Source: Zasmidium citrigriseum
Lineage: Eukaryota; Ascomycota; Dothideomycetes; Mycosphaerellales; Mycosphaerellaceae
Assembly: GCA_002786025.1 (NCBI GenBank)
Contig: NHNW01000002.1
Span: 434,001 to 498,000 of the forward strand
Reading direction: 5' to 3'
Length of the DNA: 64,000 nt
A program made the translations under genes and the position numbers. Under the pieces are notes generated by a model. The model did not search any database and was not told the origin of the DNA. It saw only the letters and a program-made list of their open reading frames with translations. This document shows positions 20,642 to 30,419 of the stretch, in pieces. Position 1 is the stretch's first letter. Each line of letters begins with the position of its first letter.

Positions 20642-21078
20642 ATTGTGAGAAGTGAGGGCTCAAGGCCCGTCAAACGGATTGGGCAACTTCAGTGGGACGG
20701 TGGTGCTTTGCGGGAGCAGCGTGGATTTGTGAGATGCGGCGAGTCTGTGTCGCGTGCGGCTGACGGAGCCTTGTTGAAGGAGAGGCTGCGGTATCGCGCG
20801 GATAACAGTTCGGGAGCGGTTGTGAGGATTATCCTGGTCGACGGGCAAAGCGAGCGTGGGTGGGTGTGAGGTGAATGTTGGGGAGCTGGTGGTGCTGGTC
20901 TCGCTGTCTGGCCGCGCACCCCTTCGACCCTTCCCGCTCGCCACCCCAGCCAATCAGCGTCACCCAATCTTCTTTACCACAGCTCCGTACCTTGCATCTG
21001 GACATCATCGCCGCCAGAACACAACCTGGAACTTCCACCGCCTCCACCACCCCATTGCGCCCTCACACCACCGCCACC
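20642..21078. promoter_or_regulatory. Shared divergent upstream region (PDI / complex I subunit)
   Basis: 437 bp separates the start codons of the minus-strand PDI and the plus-strand complex I gene, so both promoters must lie here. The last 70 bases before the plus-strand ATG are CA/CC-rich, ending CACCGCCACCATG, a good fungal initiation context. No specific operator recognised. Confidence 0.5.
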
Positions 21079-21864
21079 ATGAGGGCTGCTCTCCGTCTCC
21101 TCGCCTCCGTCCAGCGGAGCTCGCAATTCCTCGAGCCGGGAGCGCCCACTGGACTCACCGGCCTCGTCACCCACTCGTCGCCGCGGACCACTCTGCTCTA
21201 CCTCTACCACAACACACTGGAGAAGCTGCAGCAGTTCCCAGAACACTCAGTCTATCGCCAATCGCTGGAAGCTCTGACGAAACACCGCATGAACATTGTC
21301 GAATCGGTCAAGCCAGCAGGTCTCGCAGAATGGCAAAAGCGCGTCGAGCCAATTGTCGACCAACATCCAGACGCTTTCCGCAAAGTCGAAATCAGGACAC
21401 CGAGCGGCGAGAGGGAAATCAACATCATCTGGAAAGCTGGTGTACTGGATGGTATGAAGACGGAGGAATGGGATGACATCAATCCAGAGCAGAACGCCTA
21501 CCCTGAGGGTATCAGAACGAAGAAGGAGAGAGCCTACCAGGCAGAGCTCGCAAGAGACTTTTACGCTGAGAGAGCGGCCGTTCCTCGTATCGAGAGCGAG
21601 CCGCCGCTCAGCGTGGAGCAGGTCAATGAGATTGAGAGCAAGATTGGAGCTGGTCTGATTGAGGAGGTGATCCAAGTTGCTGAGGGTGAGAGGTCGCTGG
21701 TGGATACTCTCTTGGAGAGCAAGGTGTAAGTCTTCGTCCCACAATTTGGGCATACTAAATACTAATAAACTTATAGGTGGGAAGATCTCGAGGAGAAGCC
21801 ACAGGAGGGCCAATGGCGATACCACGAGCGGGATACTCATTCCAAGGACACACAGGCTCCTTAG
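21079..21864 (+). CDS. nuo-29.9: NADH:ubiquinone oxidoreductase 29.9 kDa subunit (NDUFA5 family)
   Basis: Model is join(21079..21725,21777..21864), 244 aa, with a 51-nt intron (GTAAGT, ACTAAT branch, ATAG). The NDUFA5 core is clear at about residues 20-110: GLTGLVTHSSPRTTLLYLYHNTLEKLQQFPEHSVYRQSLEALTKHR. It is followed by a longer C-terminal extension seen in the Neurospora 29.9 kDa subunit. The Arg/Ser-rich first 15 residues are a mitochondrial presequence. The subunit sits in the peripheral arm of complex I. The last exon adds WEDLEEKPQEGQWRYHERD. An in-frame upstream ATG at 20875 is unlikely, as it would mask the presequence. Confidence 0.93.
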
Positions 21865-22041
21865 GCTGATTCTAGACGAAGAACGAGCACGGATAGAATC
21901 ATGTACATACTGTAAAAGATACCATTAACGTTCATGAGCCAGATCTCAGCACCGTCTTCTTGATACGCTCGCCTACGCCCCGCGAGACCATATCGCAACC
22001 ACCCTCATCCGCGTCCTTTCAATGCCCCCGACTAAAGGCCT

Positions 22042-23041
22042 TCAATTCTCATCATCCTCAGACTCGCTCTCATCGAACTCTGTAAGCAAAGTCATAGCCT
22101 TCTCAGCATCATCCTGCAGCTTGCTCATTACCTCCCTCGTCACCGGCTCCGGCCTCTCCCAGCCCAGACTGGTCGGGAAACGCTCATTGCCTGCAAAGTG
22201 TCAACACCGACCCCAAAGCCCTCTCAAAAAAGCAGACTTACGAAACCAAAACTCCAAGAACTTCCTCTCAACCGTCAAGTCCTCACGATCGCCGAACACA
22301 GCAAACAAAGACCCCACCTCGCCCGTACTGAACGCCTGCGCCTTGCTGCTACGATAATACGTAGGATTATCACGCCGAGATTCGAGAGTCCGTGCTACGG
22401 CGCTACTGGCGAGCATGTCCATGGTGGGGTGGTCACCGGACCACCATTTCATCGTGTCTTGGAATACGGTTTCGTTGAATGCGATGTTGCTGCCGAAGTA
22501 AGCGTCAGATCGGCTACCATCAATCAGCATGCGGGCATAGAGCGGTAGATGGGACGGCTTTACGAAAGGCTGGCATCCTTCTCCAGCACATTATGCATAC
22601 TCAGCTGCTGGAGATCGAAGTAGGTGGCATTGGGCTCTTTGTTGACGAAGAGGCCCTGGTCGAATGTGATGCTGGCGAAAGCGGGCTCGATGTTGAGGGC
22701 GTCTTGGAAGGCTTTCACGACGACAGGGCGGGTGAAGTTGCGGCCATTGTGTGGCACTATTAGCAATCAGTGGGGATGGTCGGTTGATATGGAGGTATGA
22801 GGACTGCGTACGGAAGCCGTGGTTTGCGAGGGTGTTTAGCATTGGGCATGGCCCGCGGACTGTTGGAAAGTTTGGTCAACAGGGAAGCAGCATTGACAAC
22901 TAATGATCTCCTTGATGTACCATCGTTGGGACCAGGAGGCTTCCAGTTGTCGTAGATGCTCTTCGACGAAGCGTAGTGTGGCGCTGAGTGGGCGAATGCG
23001 AGGGCAAAGAGGAGGCTTGCCAGAATGTGAACTGGATTCAT
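22042..23041 (-). CDS. Chloroperoxidase-like haem-thiolate peroxidase (Peroxidase_2)
   Basis: Model is complement(join(22042..22190,22242..22513,22564..22756,22812..22859,22921..23041)), 260 aa, five exons; introns 51, 50, 55 and 61 nt, all GT-AG. Exon 2 is only 48 nt and encodes the haem ligand motif RGPCPMLNTLANHGF (PCP at 44-46, proximal Cys). The acid-base region reads HNVLEKDASLSR (111-122), with Glu115 as likely catalytic acid. A signal peptide covers about 1-19, so the enzyme is secreted. The family halogenates or peroxygenates aromatics using H2O2. Length fits the short unspecific peroxygenase class. The acidic tail ESESEDDEN is unusual. Confidence 0.9.
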
Positions 23042-23446
23042 GGTGAGAACCGGGCGGATAAACGAGATGCGAATTGGCTGACCATTGCGACGTCCTGAGT
23101 GGCTTCAACTATTTATACAGGACTCGTCGACTTAACCGTCATCTTCACAGCAATCATTGGAGGTTGTACGGGTCCAAAGGGGCTATGCCGTGGAGATTGC
23201 TGAAGCCTAGAGCGAGGAGCATCCGACGTGTTGCATTGCTAGTCTTCGTGATAGTCGATGCACGGCATACGCTCGTAGCATACGAGGTCTTGGTCCATGA
23301 CCAGAGTGTCGATAGCAAAGTCGTCAAGGCGCAGCGCGACTTTAGTAAACTCGGAATGCTTCTCGTACCTCGCATTACCCCTGTCGCATGGCCACTGAAG
23401 CTGCCACTGTATATGACTTTCCTTGGAGCCCTCGTAATCTCGTATC

Positions 23447-24631
23447 TTAAGGACTCCTCGCATCGTTGGTATCTTGTTTACGAAGATTCGCAAGATTCGC
23501 TTCCAGATCCCACCCTAACCGAGCCTTGTCCTCTTGGTCTAGGCAAGGATCTATTGCTCGAAGTAGCAACTCTGGCCAGCGATTGACCCACCATTGCCCA
23601 CGACACATATTCAGCACGTGGCTGTATTGCGCAAGCACGAACAGCGAGTCTGGCTTGAGCTGCCTGATTTCTTCCATGAACTCGTCGGAACACATTGCCG
23701 GCCAATGAGCCACCATCCTTACGTCGAGGATAGAGTTCTGCTCGGAATGAAATCGCGTACCTCGCATGAGATGCTCCAGTGCATCTCGATTGACTTGTCT
23801 ATCCTGTCGCGCCAGGCATTCCTCGAGATAAAGACGTGTCGCTTCGGACAGTTGAGGCTGTGTGGGCTCGTTCTCCACGAACATCATCGCCTTGAAGAGT
23901 TGCCTTAGCCAGGGATCCCGTAATGCGGCAAAGACTTCTTTGGCGCCTCTGCATAGAGCGAAGATGCTCAGTACATCAGTGATGGTCGTCTCTGCATCGT
24001 CTGTAATAGGTATTGCGAAGGTCGAAATGATCAACACCAGATTGAAGAGTATCAGAGGAGCAAGATCGGACTGAGGCAGTTGCACTTTGCAAGCCAAACT
24101 CTTCTGAAACATCCGTAGACCTGTCTGCTGATGGCTGAGAGCACGTGCTCGATACTTGTAGCTCAGGTGGCGTACCTCCGGCTTTGCAAAGTGTTGCCTT
24201 GCCATGTCGATTCCGGCGAGCGCGAGGAGACCGTGCATGAGCGTGGGATAGGCGTACGCTTGCGTAGGTACGAAATTCTGCCAGATGCTCTGGGAATCCT
24301 TGGGACCAACCAGCTCACGAGCAGTGTGGACGGTATAGTGGTGCATAAAAAGGAGATCCAATGCATCGAATGTGCCAACGTCGGGCTGGTCCCTGATCGA
24401 TCCGGCTCGGTTCCAAAGAGTGTTCTCTGGGCGATTCGATTGGTAGATGCATTCTTTGCCGGATCGTGTGCATCTCAGGCACACAGGCCTTTCTTCATCG
24501 CACTACAATGGTACGTCATCAGGGGAAGATCATTCGTCGTCTCAGGAATGGCTCACCTTGAGCCGCCTGGCCTTGCAGCGGATGCAGCCATGTCTGCTCT
24601 TCGAGTGGGTCTGAATGCGCCGTGTCGCCAT
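23447..24631 (-). CDS. Zn2Cys6 transcription factor
   Basis: Model is complement(join(23447..24502,24557..24631)), 376 aa, with a 54-nt intron (GTGAGC...TTGTAG) splitting the zinc cluster. The cluster is C16-x2-C19-x6-C26-x6-C33-x2-C36-x6-C43 (HGCIRCKARRLKCDEERPVCLRCTRSGKEC). The rest matches the short fungal-specific activator type (LDLLFMHHYTVHTARELVG; helical middle region). No target is evident. It is divergently placed from the RTA1-like gene with 390 bp between starts, so co-regulation is plausible. Confidence 0.9.
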
Positions 24632-25021
24632 CGTTCGTAAGCGACTGGGGAGAAGCGATGCTCAGATGCGAGGTGTAGTTGCGAGATGCGGCTGCTTTTC
24701 ACGTTTGCGAGAGAAAGTGCGGTCGAGGCTGAGCCAATGTGCCGGGTCTAGGAACAAGGTTCGACAGGGGTTGTGCGATGTGCGAGCGAATGCTATACCA
24801 CGCGATGAGGCTTGGAGACATAGACTATCGTTCCGAATATAGCAACTCGAAGGAGACAGTTTGTTGACGATGATGCTTCGTATAAAGGTCTATGAGGTAC
24901 AAAATGTCAGCGTTCTCCACAAAAGCAGCTTTCCGACATCAACTCACACAATTCCAACGATATTTGTCCAGCGACCGGATCTATCCACGAGTCACGTCAA
25001 GACAATAGCCTTCTCGAAACC
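24632..25021. promoter_or_regulatory. Shared divergent upstream region (Zn2Cys6 / RTA1-like)
   Basis: 390 bp between two divergent start codons. Both promoters must lie here. I find no clear inverted CGG pair of the kind many Zn2Cys6 factors bind. Confidence 0.4.
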
Positions 25022-26016
25022 ATGTCCGATCCATACGCCGCCTGCAAACAAGTCTCGCCAGAATGTCCAGTCTCAGCAAGTGCCTTCGGCTACGCACCCA
25101 ACCTCGCAGGCAACGCCTTCCTCCTGACAGTCTTCATCCTCTGCACCCTCAGTCAAATCGGCCTCGCAATCGCCTTCCGAACAGTCTCCTTCGGCATCGT
25201 GGTGGTCATCGGCTTCGCCATGGAAGTCGCAGGCTACATCGGACGGATCATGCTCCACAACAACGTTTGGGGGAGCGGAATGAGTCTGCAAGCCATCATG
25301 CTTGTGGTCGCACCTAGCTTCCTGGCCGCGGGCATCTTCTTGACTTTGAAGCATGTGGTCACATATCTTGGGCCGCAATATTCAAGATTACCGCCAAAAG
25401 CCTGGGTTTGGATCTTTGTTGGGTGTGATATTGTGGCAGTTGCGTTGCAGGCGGCTGGGGGAGGTCTTGCTTCGGCGGCCAACACGCTCAAATTGGTCAA
25501 TACTGGCAACAACATCATGATTGCGGGATTGATGTTTGGGGTTATTGTGCAATTCTTTTGCATTCTCCTGGCCTTCGACTTTGCGTGGTCGTTGAAGAAG
25601 CATCAAGGGGAGTGGAGGAACAGCCACGAGAAGTCGCACGTTACCTCGAAGGGCTTTGTCTTCTATGCGAGTTGTACGAGTGTCGCGTTCTTGTTCATCT
25701 GGATTCGATGCATTTATCGGTAAGTTGCCTTCTGTGTCGAAAGTCTCATCGCTGACATCAATCCAGAGTGCCGGAGTTGTGGGGTGGCTGGGGCAATGAG
25801 TTAATGAAGAAGGAAGCAGAGTTTATGATTCTTGATGGCACCATGATTGCCCTGGCGAGCATTCTGATGACCGTCGCTCATCCTGGAGTGTTCTTCCCGG
25901 CAATGAGTTTTCGGAGTCGAAAGAAAGGTAGAGATAACGTTCTGGTGGAGCGAGATAGTGAGGAGATGGCTGTGGTTGAACGGGAGCGAGATTACTTGAG
26001 AGTTCCAGGAACGTAG
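25022..26016 (+). CDS. RTA1-like seven-TM lipid-translocating protein
   Basis: Model is join(25022..25719,25767..26016), 315 aa, with a 47-nt intron (GTAAGT...CCAG). There are seven hydrophobic segments and RTA1-family signatures: MEVAGYIGRIM in TM2-3, APSFLAAGIFLTL, FVGCDIVAVALQAAGGG, and IWIRCIYR followed by PELWGGWG across the splice. The N-terminus has two cysteines, as often seen. Members (Rta1, Rsb1, Pug1 in yeast) are plasma membrane proteins induced by lipid, sterol or toxin stress; transport of sphingoid bases is proposed for Rsb1. Substrate here unknown. Confidence 0.92.
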
Positions 26017-26644
26017 CAAGACAGTTTGTGTCTTTTGGGACGACGTTGCTTGCGAGTTGAGGGCCGTGATTCGGGCTGATGTCGATGGCTCGCCGTCATG
26101 TGGATGATAGGACGCCGTGAGCAGAGATGTCCGCCAGGAACAGTCAGACATATTTGACACGTCTTTGCAATGTGATCCTCAGTGTCTTCCATTCGTTCTG
26201 AGAGTCGATATTCGAATGCATCGTTTGCTGACATAGTCGTCGAAAGCTTGTGGCCCGAATCTAAGTCGTCTCCTGAGGCCGTTGGTTCAGAAACGGGTCA
26301 GCACCACAAAACGTTGGATCTTGCTCCCAATCGATTAGTCTTTGATTTGTATGTGTGTTTCGACGTCCTGAGAGTGTTGTCGCTGTCTTGTTGGCTGGCT
26401 CGACCGCTGTGTCGTCAGTCATCGCAAAAATCCAAAAATTCGATATCGGCCCCCACGAGTCGATATCCTTCTTCAACCATGGTATTTATGGACCCCTGAT
26501 CGTTCTTGTGGGTAGTTAGCATAGCAAAAAATTGAAAGGGAGCCATGTTTGGTGCTCCTGCTCCTTGGTTCTGCCAAAAAGTTCTCAAAGACCAAAACAT
26601 GTTCAAAAAAGTGTGTCACAACTCTGTAGACGAATCTACAAGTG
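26017..26644. other. Intergenic, no gene seen
   Basis: 628 bp downstream of the RTA1-like gene up to the tRNA. Contains an A-run (26605-26610) that reads as T6 on the minus strand, the probable pol III terminator of the tRNA. Confidence 0.5.
26605..26610 (-). terminator. Pol III terminator (T6) for tRNA-Val
   Basis: Six T on the minus strand, about 35 nt past the discriminator base of the tRNA. T-runs of this length terminate RNA polymerase III in fungi. Confidence 0.7.
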
Positions 26645-26801
26645 TACAAGATGCCGGACTTGAACCGGCGACCTTCTGCGAATCAATCGGAAGCTCAGCT
26701 CCGTGCCATTGTTAGGCAGACGTGATAACCTATTATGTTCAGTCAGTGGAAGCTCATATGATCAAAGAACAGACGAGACTAACCAACTACACCAATCTTG
26801 C
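26645..26801 (-). tRNA. tRNA-Val(AAC) with anticodon-loop intron and D-loop insertion
   Basis: A full cloverleaf can be drawn on the minus strand: acceptor GCAAGAT (26795-26801) with ATCTTGT (26646-26652) and discriminator A26645; anticodon stem TCTGC/GCAGA (26716-26720 / 26675-26679); anticodon AAC (26711-26713); T arm GCCGG-TTCAAGT-CCGGC (26653-26669). A box TGGTGTAGTTGG and B box GGTTCAAGTCC fit consensus. The U13-U22 mismatch also occurs in yeast tRNA-Val. A 29-nt intron (26681-26709) lies at the canonical place after A37. In addition the D loop is interrupted by 54 nt (26726-26779 or equivalent), flanked by a direct repeat GGTTA. Removing both leaves 74 nt. It may be a two-intron gene or a disrupted copy. 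Confidence 0.8.
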
Positions 26802-27304
26802 GATTTCTAGAACGAGTCTAGTATGATTTGATGAAGTGGGAATTAAAAATATGCAATATGAATGCTTCATGGCAGCACAGGAAAGGATAGAGGTCCAGAA
26901 GAAAATTTCAGGGCTTGGTGTGGCTCACCGACGTTCAACCAGACATCCAAGCTCCCCCGCGCCCATGAGGGGCTAGAGACGATCGAGAACTTCATGGGGA
27001 ACAGCAGATAGAAGTGCCAATTCGTCTCCATCAATGATGGTCGCGATAGGGGGCAAAATCGCAGCCTTACTTCTGAACAAGCCTGATATCGAACATACGC
27101 ATGTACGGGCAACTTTCGACCAGTTCTGACATTCAACATAGATGACACAAACGACAAACTATCGAAAGAAGACTTTCAAGAGCTTCGGTGGAGCTGTACG
27201 CCGTCGCCATCCAAGTGGGCAAAGTCAGATTTTAGCGCGAGGTCGTCGGGCACTCCCGCTCATTAGCGCCGCTTGGCAGGCTGAGCTCTCAGCACTCTTC
27301 CTCC
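26802..27304. other. Intergenic between tRNA and MITE
   Basis: 503 bp without a recognisable gene. One 96-codon minus-strand frame (26867-27157) has no domain. The last nine bases (27296-27304) are the left copy of the MITE target duplication. Confidence 0.5.
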
Positions 27305-27643
27305 GGGGATTGGTAACTGCCCATTGCGCTTTTGTTATTTGCCCATTGCTCTACGTCCATTTGATGGACACTTTGATTGAACTTACTACACTCTCTTCAA
27401 ATCGAATATGCCCCGCCGGCGAGGCGACCCTATTCTTAATGTTTTCCGTAGTCGAAGCAAACCTGGGAGGGACCTAAGGAGAGGGGACCCCCGAAGGGAG
27501 GGGGGTGCCTTTTGGGAGGGCCTAGGTGCAGCGGAGGGCTAGGGGGTGGGGATTCTATATTAATAGGAATTGATGTGAATTGATTCAATTTGATTCAGGC
27601 AATGGGCAAATAACAAAAGAGCAATGGGCAGTTACCGATCCCC
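27305..27643. mobile_element. MULE-type MITE with 45-bp TIRs and 9-bp TSD
   Basis: 339-bp non-coding element. Left TIR 27305-27349 and right TIR 27599-27643 are inverted copies over 45 bp with two mismatches (GGGGAT-y-GGTAACTGCCC...). Each TIR contains the 9-mer GCCCATTGC twice. Identical 9-bp TCTTCCTCC flanks lie at 27296-27304 and 27644-27652. A 9-bp duplication with long TIRs is characteristic of Mutator-like elements. The inside has a G-rich tract (27480-27553) and AT-rich GAATTGATTCAATTTGATTC. There is no transposase, so mobility would depend on an autonomous relative. It has no RIP signature, so is probably too short or recent. Confidence 0.88.
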
Positions 27644-29297
27644 TCTTCCTCCTTCCAACCCCGACCATCGACCCTACACACGCACCAACATTTCTCAAAA
27701 GTGTCGCACACAGCGGGCCACACGCCGCAAACTACCTCCGACAAGCTTTCGAGGCAATGGACCTGCAGCATGCGCCCAAAGTGCTCATTACGGCGAAGTC
27801 GCACAGAGACTGCTAATCCTTGACATTGAGCACAAAAATCTGGGGTCAGGTTTACGCCGCGAATTGAAGAGTCTACAAGACATCTGGCGAAATCAAATTT
27901 CGCACTTCCGATGCTTTGAAATCGTCCAGAGCACTTGCCTTGGACTTGATGTGTTGACACCGGTCCAGAATTTGATGATTCGCTGGAATGAGAGTACGCG
28001 CTGAGGAACGCTCTTCTGGAGAAGCCCTTCTATACCATTGAACAATCCGAAGTCCTCAACAACTTCGATGGCAACCTGTCTCTATCGATGCGCCGACTCT
28101 CCTCTTCCGGGTATCTCTATTGCATGCCGCCCAAACGCCGCAAATCAAACCATCTCTTCGCAAACGCCCCCAATATCAATCCCTCGGCGATGTTTTGTCT
28201 CATGACTTGGTCCACTCGCCAGTGAAGCTCACCAGCTCGTCTTCGCGGTTCTTTCCGCCTTTCCCTCCAGTCTCGCCGTCTCTTGGCTGCTGCGGCTTGG
28301 GAGCAGTCTGACCGGTTGTCTTCGTCGAGAAGCTCTTTTGCACCTGAGCATCGACAGGTTTGGTTTGAGGACGCAATGAGCCTGTCACATCATCAGCCTC
28401 CAAGGCCACATCTTGCACGGCACCTCTGTTGAAGCGTACCGTTCAATGCGATCTTGGAGGTATATGGACGTGGGGTGCGCAAGGCGAGCTCGCGGAGCTT
28501 GAGGGCGGAGCTGGAAGACGGCATTGTAGTTGAGTCTGCTTGCTACACACTCATCAACAACGCTCTCGAGGCACAATCACAATTCTGCTCACCTGTTGTG
28601 TTGTTTCTCGAAAGATGTCTGAATGACTTACCCGTCGTACTTACCAGTCTTCTTTTATACATAACGACCACGCGAATGCATCGCCATCGAGGCCGGAAAG
28701 CCGCCTGCTTCTCTTGCAGTGGCCGCTGAGGGCGCTGGCGGCCACTTTAATCCTCCGCCGGCGGCCATGATGTTGATGGTCGAAGAGTGAAAGAGGAGCA
28801 AGCGGCGGCCGCCTGTAAGCAAAAGCCAGGGCAGGAAGTGTCCCGAGCGTCGGAAACGTTTCGTCACTACACTTCAGCAGCCGTGGCAGCGTTTCCTCCT
28901 TTGCGTTCTCATCGTGTCCATCAAAAGGGCGTCGCGGGCGGCCAGGTTTTATAAGCGTCCGGCGTAACTGTCGATCCGAGGGATGGACAGGCGGCTCCAA
29001 GCTCTTTGCTCAGCTGAGCATCCAGGCCGGCCACACAGTGTGCCGCGGTGCATGCCACCAGCCCCAATATAGCAGCAATTCAGCCTCAGCGGGTCGCTCG
29101 CGAGAGAGGCGACGCAATCCGCAGCAGCAGGACGGGCGGCCTCCAGAGCCTTTCGCGGTCGAACAAAACTTGCGGCGGATTCCTGAGGTATGTTTCTTTC
29201 TCCATCTTTCTCGCGACCCGGAGCGACACTCTTATATGCCACTTCGCGTCGCGGCCTTCGCCTCCGATAGCACAGCCCCGGCGGCGAAGACATTGCC
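27644..29297. other. Gene-poor stretch between MITE and C2H2 gene
   Basis: 1.65 kb. A plus-strand frame (to about 28004) reads partly like protein but has no start or domain. A minus-strand candidate at 28200-28524 is listed separately. The remainder (28525-29297) is probably promoter and 5-prime UTR of the C2H2 gene. Confidence 0.4.
28200..28524 (-). pseudogene. Possible frameshifted small mitochondrial protein gene
   Basis: From an ATG at 28524, 28 codons give an Arg/Ser/Leu-rich, acid-poor start (MPSSSSALKLRELALRTPRP) like a mitochondrial presequence. The frame then runs into a stop after a further 17 codons, but the +1 frame from 28439 is open for 80 codons to a stop at 28200 and reads as a hydrophilic Lys/Gln/Gly-rich domain ending ELVSFTGEWTKS. 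One extra G (28440) separates the two. I see no splice pair that removes it. It could be a recent frameshift, an assembly error or coincidence. Confidence 0.3.
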
Positions 29298-30419
29298 ATG
29301 GCTTCTAGGATGGCCGGCGAAGCTCCATACGACATGATGAACGAGGGCAGCTGGCCGCATGAGCCTCAATATACGCAAGACGACTTCGCGGCCACCCCTC
29401 ACTTTGGTTATGGCGAGACCTTGCACATGGACACGCAGCTGGCCTTCACCTACTTCCAAGGATCTCCAGGCCAAGACGGGTCGTATCAGTGGCAGACGTC
29501 GCCACTGGAGTACCAGCAAACCTACGATTCTGCCGTCGTAAGCCCAACGCTGAAGAGACCACCCACCACTACGGATCTCCTACAAGCCGGCAGCAATGGT
29601 CTAGAGCGGAGCAACAGCAAGCGCTCCAAGCACAAGCAAGAGCGGCTAGAGCGGCGCGAGGACGAACTGTACTGGTGCACACACCCGGGATGCTCACACA
29701 AATACAAGTTGATGTGTGAGGTGCGAAAGCACTTCAAAGCTAAGCATAGTCCGAACGAAGCGCGGCCGCATGGCTGTCCTCATTGTGACAAGCGCTTCAA
29801 CTGGCCAAAGGATGTCGGACGGCATATCAGACAGGTGCACGAGAAAGCGAACAATGCAAGTACGCAGCCAGTACCGACTGTGGCAGAACCTCCGGAACTC
29901 CCAACAGATGAGAGCGTTGAAAGCGACGATAATGCGCAAACTCCGGACTTGACCACCGATGCCATACCTCCCATCATTCATGATACTTCTCGCCATAGCG
30001 GTGGCAGGCTTCCAGGGCATCACGAAGCGCCACCAAAGACTGCTAGGAAGAAGAAATTCAGTCTTTCGTCTGTTGGTGGTCTCATCATGGCTTTGCAATC
30101 ACTCTCGCTTGGTTCGAAGGAAACCGATTACGAAGGAGATGGCAATCGACACATACTCATCACCCAAGACTACAAGAACTGGCACAAGGTTCCCTTGGAC
30201 AATGTCAAGTCATCTGAGAGTCTCATGAAGAGGATCATAGATGTCTACCAAAAGCATGAAGGACGAGAGGCGAGTTCCTTCCTGCTTTACAGGCACCATC
30301 CGGACAAGGCAGATAAACGCATACCCGAGAAACACCTGCTTGCTGCTGCTCGGAAAGCTGCTGCCGCTCGTCACACTTTGGAGGTCGTCCTCTCTCCGCA
30401 TAGGCCCTCCACGAAGTAG
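29298..30419 (+). CDS. C2H2 zinc finger transcription factor
   Basis: 373 aa, single exon. Two C2H2 fingers lie at 127-150 (C-x4-C-x12-H-x4-H) and 160-181 (C-x2-C-x12-H-x4-H), preceded by a basic stretch SKRSKHKQERLERRE that may be a nuclear signal. The N-terminal 95 residues are Gln/Tyr/Pro-rich, like an activation region. The C-terminal 100 residues (KKFSLSSVGGLIMALQSLSLG... to the end) look folded, with a basic helix (KHLLAAARKAAAARHTLEVVL); I do not recognise the domain. Likely a DNA-binding regulator. Confidence 0.85.
   Translation: MASRMAGEAPYDMMNEGSWPHEPQYTQDDFAATPHFGYGETLHMDTQLAFTYFQGSPGQDGSYQWQTSPLEYQQTYDSAVVSPTLKRPPTTTDLLQAGSNGLERSNSKRSKHKQERLERREDELYWCTHPGCSHKYKLMCEVRKHFKAKHSPNEARPHGCPHCDKRFNWPKDVGRHIRQVHEKANNASTQPVPTVAEPPELPTDESVESDDNAQTPDLTTDAIPPIIHDTSRHSGGRLPGHHEAPPKTARKKKFSLSSVGGLIMALQSLSLGSKETDYEGDGNRHILITQDYKNWHKVPLDNVKSSESLMKRIIDVYQKHEGREASSFLLYRHHPDKADKRIPEKHLLAAARKAAAARHTLEVVLSPHRPSTK

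Noticed and set aside
26867..27157. 96-codon frame next to the tRNA
   Set aside because: Odd composition, no homology recognised, partly in transposon-rich sequence.
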